Source: Anaerolineae bacterium (GTDB lineage Bacteria; Chloroflexota; Anaerolineae; JAFGEY01). From it: a stretch of DNA of 14,471 nucleotides. Where the stretch lies: assembly GCA_016929775.1 (NCBI GenBank), contig JAFGIE010000083.1, forward strand, positions 1-14,471, written 5' to 3'. Each line of letters starts with the position of its first letter. Position 1 is the first letter of the stretch. Both the position numbers and the translations under genes were made by a program. This document shows, one piece after another, positions 6,033-12,678 of the stretch. Below the pieces are notes generated by a model. That model was given only the letters and a program-made list of their open reading frames with translations. It was not told the DNA's origin and made no database searches.

Positions 6033-8099
6033 ATGACCGAGAAACTGGATCTGAGCAAGGAGGGTCTGACCAAGGAACAAGCCCTCGATCTACTGCGCCA
6101 GATGTGGGAGATCCGCTTGTTCGAGAACCGCGTCTACGAGCTTCTGGGACGAAACGTGATCAAGGGCGCCTCGCACCTCTACGCCGGGCAGGAGGCGGTC
6201 GCCGTCGGCGCTATCGCCGCTCTGCACGATCAGGACCTGATCACGAGCACGCACCGCGGACACGGGCACTGCCATGCGCGCGGCGCTGCACTCGCCCAGA
6301 CAGAGGACGCCCGCGTGGCGCACTATAACAAGATGCTCGCCGAGCTCTGCGGGCGCGTGACAGGCTACTGCCTCGGTCGCGGCGGTTCGATGCACATCGC
6401 TGACGTGGAAAAGGGCAACCTCGGCGCGACGGGCATCGTCGCCGGCAACATCCCCGTTGCCACGGGCGCTGCCCTGGCACAGCAGATGCAGAAGAGCGAA
6501 CGGGTCGTGCTCTGCTTCTTTGGCGACGGCGCCAGCAACACCGGCAACTTTCACGAGTCACTCAACCTCGCCTCCCGCTGGTGCCTGCCCGTGGTCTACA
6601 TCGTCGAGAACAACCTGTATGGCATGAGCGTGCCGTTCTGCAACGCCTCCGCCATGCTCGACATCGCAGACCGGGCCTGCGCTTACGGCATGCAGGGCGC
6701 CGTCGTGGACGGGATGGACGTGATCGCCGTCCGTAGCGTCGTAGGAGAAGCTGTGGCACGGGCGCGTGCGGGCAACGGCCCCACGCTGATCGAGGCCAAG
6801 ACCTACCGCTACTATGGCCACAGCCGCTCCGATCCGCGCGCCTACCGTACCAAGAGCGAGGAGCAAGAGTGGCGCGATCGGGACGCGATCGAGACCTTTG
6901 CGCAGCGCCTGGTGGAGAGCGAGATCTGCAGCCAGGACGAGATCGACGCCCTCGAAAGCAAGCTGGAGGACCAGATCGACGCGGCGCAAGAGTTCGCCCT
7001 CAACTCGCCCTTCCCTGATCCCGCCGATCTGGAAGAGTTCGTCTACGCGCCATTCCGGTGGACGGACGATGACTATGCGAAGGACCGCCGCCTGCGCGCC
7101 CTCTCCCGCGAAGGAGGCCCAGGCACCCGCCGCGTTCGCTACCGCGAGGCATTGGTTGAAGCGGCGCGCGAGGAAATGCTGCGCGACGAGCGGGTCTTCA
7201 TCATGGGCGAGGACGTTGGCCTGTATGGCGGCGCGTATGGCGCCACGCGGGGACTGTTCGAGGAGTTCGGCTTTGCACGCGTCAAGGACACGCCGATCAG
7301 CGAAGCGACGATCGCCGGCTCTGCCGTCGGCGCCGCGATGTCTGGTCTGCGCCCGATCGCCGAGATCATGTACGTCGACTTTACCCCCCTCGCGATGGAC
7401 CAGATCGCCAATCAGGGCGCCAAGAACCGCTACATGTTCGGCGGCAAGACCATCGTCCCGATGGTGATCCGCACCGAGGGCGGCGCGGGACGGAGCATCG
7501 CGGCGCACCACAGCCAGTCTCTCGAGGCGCTGTGGACCCACTTTCCGGGCATCTATGTCGTCATGCCTGCGACGCCCTATGACGCCAAGGGGCTCCTCAA
7601 GGCGGCGATCCGCGACGACAACCCCGTCCTGTTCATCGAGCACAAGATGCTCTACAACCAAGAGGGCTACATCCCCGACGAGGACTATGTGATTCCCTAT
7701 GGCGTGGCGGACGTCAAGCGCGAGGGCGCGGACGTGACGGTCATCTCGTACAGCCGCATGGTCCTGCGCGCGCTCGAAGCCGCCGCAGTCCTCGCGGAGG
7801 AGGGGATCAGCGTCGAGGTGATCGACCTGCGCACGCTCAAGCCGCTGGACATGGACACCATCGCCGCCTCGGTCAAAAAGACCGGTCGCGTGGTCGGCGT
7901 CACCGAGGCCTACAAGACTGGCTCCTTCATCAGTGAGCTGGCGATGCGGATCCAGGAAGAGGTCTTTGACTGGCTCGACGCCCCCGTCGTGCGCGTCACC
8001 GCCGCGGATGTCCCGATCCCGATGAGCGAGCCCCTCGAGGATGCCTGCATCCCGAGCGTGGAGCGGATCATCGCTGCCATTCGCCAGGTTCTGGCATAG
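6033..8099 (+). CDS. Fused E1 alpha-beta of a 2-oxoacid (pyruvate/acetoin-type) dehydrogenase
   Basis: A 688-residue thiamine-pyrophosphate enzyme joining both E1 chains. Residues about 1-345 are the alpha part: GGSMHIAD (117-124), the TPP/Mg motif GDG (164-166) with 26 residues to NN (193-194), and YGHSRSDPR (261-269) in the phosphorylation-loop region. A short linker (about 346-366, GGPGTRR) leads into the beta part (about 367-688), with MGEDVGLYGG, VDFTPLAMDQI, HHSQSLEA and VIDLRTLKPLD. E1 decarboxylates the substrate and acylates the lipoyl arm of E2. The alpha motifs look most like acetoin dehydrogenase AcoA or chloroplast-type PDH; the substrate cannot be fixed. Start: GAGGAG 4 bases before ATG. 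It lies between the regulator and E2 on one transcript. Confidence 0.93.
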   Translation: MTEKLDLSKEGLTKEQALDLLRQMWEIRLFENRVYELLGRNVIKGASHLYAGQEAVAVGAIAALHDQDLITSTHRGHGHCHARGAALAQTEDARVAHYNKMLAELCGRVTGYCLGRGGSMHIADVEKGNLGATGIVAGNIPVATGAALAQQMQKSERVVLCFFGDGASNTGNFHESLNLASRWCLPVVYIVENNLYGMSVPFCNASAMLDIADRACAYGMQGAVVDGMDVIAVRSVVGEAVARARAGNGPTLIEAKTYRYYGHSRSDPRAYRTKSEEQEWRDRDAIETFAQRLVESEICSQDEIDALESKLEDQIDAAQEFALNSPFPDPADLEEFVYAPFRWTDDDYAKDRRLRALSREGGPGTRRVRYREALVEAAREEMLRDERVFIMGEDVGLYGGAYGATRGLFEEFGFARVKDTPISEATIAGSAVGAAMSGLRPIAEIMYVDFTPLAMDQIANQGAKNRYMFGGKTIVPMVIRTEGGAGRSIAAHHSQSLEALWTHFPGIYVVMPATPYDAKGLLKAAIRDDNPVLFIEHKMLYNQEGYIPDEDYVIPYGVADVKREGADVTVISYSRMVLRALEAAAVLAEEGISVEVIDLRTLKPLDMDTIAASVKKTGRVVGVTEAYKTGSFISELAMRIQEEVFDWLDAPVVRVTAADVPIPMSEPLEDACIPSVERIIAAIRQVLA

Positions 8100-8118
8100 A
8101 GAAGGCGCAGCCAGTCCC

Positions 8119-8160
8119 CGGGGAGCGAGAGGGGTACCCTCTTGATGTCACACCTCCCCG
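8119..8160 (+). promoter_or_regulatory. Nested RNA hairpin in the E1-E2 gap
   Basis: CGGGGAG (8119-8125) can pair with CTCCCCG (8154-8160). Inside it, AGAGGG (8128-8133) pairs with CCCTCT (8137-8142) around a 3-base loop. No U-tract follows. An mRNA-processing or stability element, or a regulatory leader for E2, is possible. Confidence 0.45.
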
Positions 8161-8168
8161 TGTCTCTC

Positions 8169-8195
8169 AGATAGCGCCGTGGTGCGGCGCTATCT
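8169..8195 (+). promoter_or_regulatory. 11-bp perfect hairpin before E2
   Basis: AGATAGCGCCG (8169-8179), loop TGGTG, CGGCGCTATCT (8185-8195) form a perfect stem. It ends 25 bases before the E2 start and 14 bases before AGAGGAGG. No U-run follows, so it is unlikely to be an intrinsic terminator. It may protect or adjust expression of the downstream gene. Confidence 0.6.
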
Positions 8196-8219
8196 CGCAC
8201 CGCTGTCAGAGGAGGCGGC

Positions 8220-9623
8220 ATGCCAACCAAAGTCATACTGCCCAAGCTGGGCCAGACCATGGAGCAGGGCGCGATTGTCGAGTGGCTCAAGGAGGAGGGC
8301 GACGAGGTCAAGCGCGGCGAGATCCTGTTCACCGTCGAGTCGGACAAGGCGACCCTGGAAGCCGAGTCTCCGGCACGCGGCTATCTGCGCAAGATACTCG
8401 TCCCCGCGGGCCAATCCGTGCCGGTCTTGACCCCCGTGGCGATCATCACGCGCACGCTCGATGAGGACATCTCTGCCGTGGCGCCCTCGACAGGCGCCCC
8501 CCCACCCGTCGCCGCAGCCGCTGCGCCTTCCACGGAAGCCGCCGCAGGGGAACCCGCAAGCCAGCAGGCTCGGACGGGGCGCCTCTTTGCCTCGCCGCGC
8601 GCCAGGACGCGCGCCCGCGAGCACGACATAGACCTGCGGGCGGTCGAGGGAAGCGGACCCCAGGGTCGGATCGTGGAGCGAGACGTCCTCGCATACCTGG
8701 AGCGTCAACCCCGCGCGACGCCAGTGGCGCGCAAGGTGGCTGCCGAATTGGGCATCGATCTGGCGACGGTTGCCGGAACCGGGATCGGCGGCAAGGTCGT
8801 CCGCGAGGACGTGGAGGCGGCAGTTGCGGCGCAGCCCGTGCCGGCGGCGCAGCCCGTGCCGGCGGCGCAACCCGTGCCGGCGGCAGAGCCCGTACCGGCG
8901 CCATCACCCACTCCCAGGCTCACGCCGGTGGAGGGCGCCGTGTCGACGTCTCTGACCGGGCTGCGCGGGATCATCGCACAACGCATGGCGCTCAGCGCCC
9001 ACACCACTGCGTCCGTCACGCTGATCACAGAGGCAGACGCCACGTCGTTCGTCGAGGCGCGCACGCGCCTCAAGGCAGAGGTCAGTGAGCACTGGGGATT
9101 CACGCCGGGCTACAACGACCTGTTGGCCCTGATCGTCGCGCGCGCCCTGCGCGAGCACCCCTACGTGAACGTCCGCCTGAACGGCGACCAGATCGAGACC
9201 CTACCCCACGTCAACCTCGGCATGGCGGTCGATACGCCGCGCGGGCTCATCGTCCCCGTGATTCGGGACGCCGACACGCTCGGGCTGCGCGCCTTCGGAC
9301 AGCAGTTCCGAGACCTGGTCGCACGCGCGCGCGAGGGCAAGAGCCTGCCCGATGACCTGTCGGGAGGGACATTCACGATCACAAACCTGGGCATGTACGG
9401 CGTCGACGCCTTCACGCCCATCATCAACCCGCCGGAAGCCGCGATCTTGGGCGTGGGGCGCATCCAGTCCAAGCCGGTCGTGCGCGAGGGCCAGATCGTG
9501 GCGCGAGATGTCGTCACGCTCAGCCTCTCGTTCGACCATCGCCTGATCGACGGTGCACCGGCAGGGCGTTTCCTGCAGCACATCGTGCAGATGGTCGAGA
9601 ACCCGTACCTGCTCCTGGCGTAG
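8220..9623 (+). CDS. E2 dihydrolipoamide acyltransferase with two E3-binding domains
   Basis: A 467-residue core subunit of the 2-oxoacid dehydrogenase complex. Residues 1-78 are the lipoyl domain with the lipoylated lysine K43 in ESDKATLE. An Ala/Pro linker follows. Two peripheral-subunit (E3)-binding domains lie at about 124-160 (SPRARTRAREHDID, GSGPQGRIVERDV) and 166-202 (TPVARKVAAELGID, GTGIGGKVVREDV). A second linker of AAQPVP repeats (203-226) leads to the catalytic domain, about 240-467. The active-site motif is DHRLIDG with H440 and D444. It moves the acyl group from lipoyl to CoA. ATG at 8220 has AGAGGAGG 4 bases upstream. The E3 gene is not in the window. Confidence 0.94.
   Translation: MPTKVILPKLGQTMEQGAIVEWLKEEGDEVKRGEILFTVESDKATLEAESPARGYLRKILVPAGQSVPVLTPVAIITRTLDEDISAVAPSTGAPPPVAAAAAPSTEAAAGEPASQQARTGRLFASPRARTRAREHDIDLRAVEGSGPQGRIVERDVLAYLERQPRATPVARKVAAELGIDLATVAGTGIGGKVVREDVEAAVAAQPVPAAQPVPAAQPVPAAEPVPAPSPTPRLTPVEGAVSTSLTGLRGIIAQRMALSAHTTASVTLITEADATSFVEARTRLKAEVSEHWGFTPGYNDLLALIVARALREHPYVNVRLNGDQIETLPHVNLGMAVDTPRGLIVPVIRDADTLGLRAFGQQFRDLVARAREGKSLPDDLSGGTFTITNLGMYGVDAFTPIINPPEAAILGVGRIQSKPVVREGQIVARDVVTLSLSFDHRLIDGAPAGRFLQHIVQMVENPYLLLA
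8826..8897 (+). repeat. 18-bp tandem repeat, four copies, in the E2 linker
   Basis: Units start at 8826, 8844, 8862 and 8880. The first two are identical, the third differs by one base and the fourth by a few. Each encodes Ala-Ala-Gln/Glu-Pro-Val-Pro in frame. Ala-Pro linkers give the lipoyl arm mobility, and copy number can change by slippage without shifting the frame. Confidence 0.9.
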
Positions 9624-9634
9624 CGCGAGATCGA

Positions 9635-9671
9635 CGGGTCCCGACTCTGCCGACGGCAGAGTCGGGACCCG
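9635..9671. terminator. Long perfect hairpin after E2, between convergent genes
   Basis: A 17-bp perfect stem (9635-9651 with 9655-9671) around a GAC loop, starting 12 bases after the E2 stop. It is strongly GC-rich and has no T-run on either side. It probably ends the plus-strand transcript or protects its 3' end, and could also stop the converging minus-strand transcript. Lack of a U-tract lowers confidence that it is a classical terminator. Confidence 0.6.
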
Positions 9672-9842
9672 GGCATGCAAGCCGGCTCGCAGAGTCCCGC
9701 GCAAAGGTCGTGACCTATCCCTCGCGCCGCGACGCTCGCTTGAGGGCGCAGCTTGGCGCCACGCATCACCCCCTCACCAGAGGCCTCACCTCAGGAGAGC
9801 CAGGTCACGCTTGCCGCCCCACACTGGCGCCAGCCTACGTCG
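9672..9842. other. Non-coding gap between convergent genes
   Basis: No supported gene. Short palindromes occur: CTGGCGCCAG near 9825-9834 and GGTCGTGACC near 9706-9715. No second clear terminator for the minus-strand gene ending at 9843 was seen. Confidence 0.5.
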
Positions 9843-10562
9843 CTACGACTGCACTCCCGAACGCGCCAGGTGAAGCCGCCACACGCCCACAGCCACCAGG
9901 ACCGTGGCGGCAAGCAGCGCCGCCGCCCACCACGGGGAAGGCCTCGTCTCGATCCCGCAGATCGGGAGCGTCGACGGCAGGAGGACGACCACCCAGTTCG
10001 ACTGACGATCGCCGCCGTTGGTCGACGTGAGGAACGCCACGTTCTCGATCGCGCAGTCGGGCGGCGCCGCCAGGACACGCGTGCGGATCGTGATCTCGAC
10101 GACAAAGGGATCCCCGTTCTGGTCATACTGCCCGACCGTTCCGACCGCGACGGTGACCAGCTGTCCCTGGACCTGGATCGGCGGGTCGAGCAGAGATGCA
10201 TCCGTCTGCGTCGACGTCACCTCGAGGATCTCGAGCTCGGGAGCGATGTCGTCCGTGACGATCACGTCGACCGCCGCGTCCTTGCCCTTGTTGCGCACCT
10301 CGAGCGTAAACACCACCTCCTCGCCGATGTCGGCGACCTCCTTGTCAGCGCGCTTGACGATCTCGGGATCGACCTCGACGTCTGACGGGGGCGTCGGCGT
10401 CGGCGTCGGCGTAAAGGTTGGCGTTGGCGTGACCCCCAGCGCCGGTACGCTCGGCGGCTCAGCCTGCACCGCCAGACGGGGCAGGAAGAGCAGCAGCGCG
10501 GCGAGCGGAATGGCTAGCAGCACCCACCGCTTGGTTCGTCGGGTCCTCTGTTCACTGTGCAT
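9843..10562 (-). CDS. Secreted, membrane-anchored DUF11-type surface protein
   Basis: A 239-residue protein. Residues 1-34 form a signal peptide: a basic start, a Leu-rich core, and AVQA as the likely cleavage site. A Thr-Pro linker spans 45-59. Residues about 65-195 form a DUF11/beta-sandwich domain: VKRADKEVADIGEEVVFTLE, NKGKDAAVDVIVTDDI. C170 and C202 could form a disulfide. A TM helix at about 211-230 followed by HLARS leaves the domain outside the cell. There is no LPXTG. ATG at 10562 has GGAGG with an 8-base spacer, and the peptidase gene ends 13 bases upstream, so the two are likely co-transcribed. A structural or docking role at the cell surface is inferred. Confidence 0.82.
   Translation of the reverse strand: MHSEQRTRRTKRWVLLAIPLAALLLFLPRLAVQAEPPSVPALGVTPTPTFTPTPTPTPPSDVEVDPEIVKRADKEVADIGEEVVFTLEVRNKGKDAAVDVIVTDDIAPELEILEVTSTQTDASLLDPPIQVQGQLVTVAVGTVGQYDQNGDPFVVEITIRTRVLAAPPDCAIENVAFLTSTNGGDRQSNWVVVLLPSTLPICGIETRPSPWWAAALLAATVLVAVGVWRLHLARSGVQS
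10390..10429. repeat. Hexamer repeat encoding the Thr-Pro linker
   Basis: Reiterated GGCGTC/GGCGTT units encode the Thr-Pro run in the minus-strand protein. Such Thr-Pro linkers are common between a surface domain and its signal or anchor. The repeat is in frame, so slippage would only change linker length. Confidence 0.7.
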
Positions 10563-10575
10563 TAGATCATCCTCC

Positions 10576-12630
10576 TCAGTTGCCGCGCAGCACGAGCGGC
10601 ACGAACACATCGTTTCCGAGTTCCGGCACTCGCGTATTGAGTGCCATTGCCGGGTCGCCAAACAGGTGATAGGTCTCGATCAGGGGCGTGTACCACTCTG
10701 GGTGGTCTTCATACGCTGCGATCAGCTGGAGCTTGCCGTACGCCGCCGCCCAGCCAATCACGTCTGCCGGGGCGCCAGAGCCCGTGCGTTCGTGCCGCAG
10801 AACCCACTCGTAGAAGCCATCGATCAGTACGGAGTGATACTCTGGCGCTCCGAACCCGCTCGAAGACCACACCGCCACCGCGCCGCCCCCAGCCTTGCGC
10901 AGCAGCGCCTCGTCCAAGACCGCGTACTCGGGATGGTGGTGGTACCCGGTCAGGCAGGTCAGGGCCAATACCACTGGTAGCCGGTCGCCGTTCGTGAGCT
11001 GGCTGACCTCGTCCTGGTAGTGGAACAGGTCCCCATCCGTGTATCCAGGGTCCTGGTACGGGACCTTAGGATCGTCCCACCAGGCGTGCCAGTGCGCATG
11101 CCCGCTGTAGACCATCAGCCACGCGCCCTCCTGCCAGGCATCCATGATCTGGGCGATGAACTCGCTCCGCGCCATCGCCGGCTTGTACACCTTGCGCGTC
11201 TGGTAGACGCTGTTCTTCAGGTACGTCTCGTACAGCTCTTCCAAGAGGTCGACGTGCACAAAGATATCCTCGGGCCCTTTTCCCTCAGGGAACTTATCGA
11301 CGTAGGCATCGTCGGCAGCCACAAAGACGTGCCGCCGGTTCCACGCCCCCTCGGGTTCCGCCTGCTCGTACGCCAGGATCTTGTTCACCATCGTCGTCAC
11401 CTGCGACGCCGTCGTCGCCGGCAACCGCCCGATCAGCACGTCCGCCAGCGGCGGGTATGCAGCGAGCCCTTGCAGCCCGCCCTCCCCATCTACCGCGCCG
11501 TAGCGGTTATCGGCGGACGTCTCGCCGATCGTCTTGTCCACGTTGGCGATGTAGGGCGGGATCTTGTTCCACTCTGTGCCCGACGGCGTGCCATCGGTCG
11601 CATTGCCCACCAAGAGCACATAGGTCGGCGCCGGGTTCCAGTTCTCGTACGCGTAGGAGATGTAGCTCTGGATCGCCGCCGGGTCGACTGCGCCAGTGCC
11701 GAACTCGTCATAGATGTCCTGCACGTTGACCTTGACCACATCCATGTCCTGGGCGCGCCGCGCCACCAGTGGATCGATGGCGCTCCAAAAGTCGGGATGT
11801 GTGATCACGATATAGTCGAACGAACCTGCCATCCACGCGGGCAAACTCGCCTCGCCCCACCCCTCACCGCTGGCTCCCGCGCCCGCTGTAGAGGGCTGCG
11901 GCGCGACCTGCCAGGCCTGCGCCTGGTCCCAGTTGACCACCGTACTGCCCAAGATCGCGTCAAAGGCCACAGATCGTAGGCGCTCGGCGCCCTCCGCGTT
12001 GACGTTGCGATTCCACTCGAAGCGGAGTGCAACCCGCACCCGTTCCGTGATCCGGAGCTCGCCCGTCACCGGGTTGTACTGCATGGGGTGATATGCCACC
12101 CGCACCAGGCGTTGCCCACGCACGCGGTCCACTTCCCGGACCGTGACGGAAGCGGCAGGTGAGAACGCGTCCCTCCCATACACCGCATCGTCGCGCACGA
12201 CCTCGAACGCTGCCTCACTCGGGAGCGTGCCCTCCGGCGCGCGCAGCTCGCGAAGCGCAGGAACCACCGGATGAACGAGTGACACGGTAGAGATCTCAGC
12301 ATCGAGGATCTCCAGCCGATAACTCCCCGACGGCGGAAGGCCGACCAGCATCCCCAGTTGGGGCAGTGCAGGGGCGCCCGGGGCGCCCTGGGTGGCATAG
12401 CCCTCTGCGTTGGGCCGGATGAACGTTTCCCCCTCGATCTCGACTTGCTCCATCACATACGAGGGAAACACGAACTCGATCTCCACCCCCGCTGCGCTCG
12501 ACGCAACCAGGTGGGTACTATCGGGTGTGCTGGCAGCAAGAGGTTGGGGTGGGGAGATGAGGATCATCCCCACCCCAGCTACCAGAAGCACCCAACTCAG
12601 GAACCCAAGTTGTGCTTCGTGTTTGGTCAT
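10576..12630 (-). CDS. Peptidase family C25 (gingipain-like) secreted cysteine protease
   Basis: A 684-residue protein. Residues 1-33 are a signal peptide. About 45-240 resemble the C25 propeptide and a linker follows. About 265-665 form the caspase-like catalytic domain: FDYIVITHPDF (271-281), the DNRYGAVDG stretch (374-382), ADVLIGRLPATTASQV (396-411), catalytic H511 in YSGHAH, catalytic C559 in ALTCLTG, and LFGDPAMAL (656-664). Gingipains of Porphyromonas are the founders of the family; substrate specificity cannot be read here. The tail VFVPLVLRGN (675-684) resembles a short motif I have seen ending secreted proteins of Chloroflexota (recollection, not checked). ATG at 12630 has a weak ribosome site. 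It lies 48 bases after the DUF11-repeat gene and 13 before the anchored protein. Confidence 0.9.
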   Translation of the reverse strand: MTKHEAQLGFLSWVLLVAGVGMILISPPQPLAASTPDSTHLVASSAAGVEIEFVFPSYVMEQVEIEGETFIRPNAEGYATQGAPGAPALPQLGMLVGLPPSGSYRLEILDAEISTVSLVHPVVPALRELRAPEGTLPSEAAFEVVRDDAVYGRDAFSPAASVTVREVDRVRGQRLVRVAYHPMQYNPVTGELRITERVRVALRFEWNRNVNAEGAERLRSVAFDAILGSTVVNWDQAQAWQVAPQPSTAGAGASGEGWGEASLPAWMAGSFDYIVITHPDFWSAIDPLVARRAQDMDVVKVNVQDIYDEFGTGAVDPAAIQSYISYAYENWNPAPTYVLLVGNATDGTPSGTEWNKIPPYIANVDKTIGETSADNRYGAVDGEGGLQGLAAYPPLADVLIGRLPATTASQVTTMVNKILAYEQAEPEGAWNRRHVFVAADDAYVDKFPEGKGPEDIFVHVDLLEELYETYLKNSVYQTRKVYKPAMARSEFIAQIMDAWQEGAWLMVYSGHAHWHAWWDDPKVPYQDPGYTDGDLFHYQDEVSQLTNGDRLPVVLALTCLTGYHHHPEYAVLDEALLRKAGGGAVAVWSSSGFGAPEYHSVLIDGFYEWVLRHERTGSGAPADVIGWAAAYGKLQLIAAYEDHPEWYTPLIETYHLFGDPAMALNTRVPELGNDVFVPLVLRGN

Positions 12631-12643
12631 TAGACGTTGTCTA
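12631..12643. repeat. Inverted repeat touching the C25 start codon
   Basis: TAGAC-GTT-GTCTA lies directly before the ATG at 12630. It covers the place where a Shine-Dalgarno would sit, and no good one is visible there (nearest AGGG about 13 bases away). It could be a hairpin limiting translation or a binding site. Confidence 0.35.
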
Positions 12644-12678
12644 CCCTAGTCTCGGACTGCAACAAGTAGGAGGACCCG

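Noticed and set aside
6558..7661. Minus-strand frame of 367 codons opposite E1
   Set aside because: The E1 fusion carries all expected catalytic motifs on the plus strand. The opposite frame has no recognisable domain.
10018..10980. Plus-strand frame spanning the DUF11 and C25 genes
   Set aside because: It crosses the start region of one and the end of the other, and is Ser/Thr/Val-rich low-complexity shadow coding.
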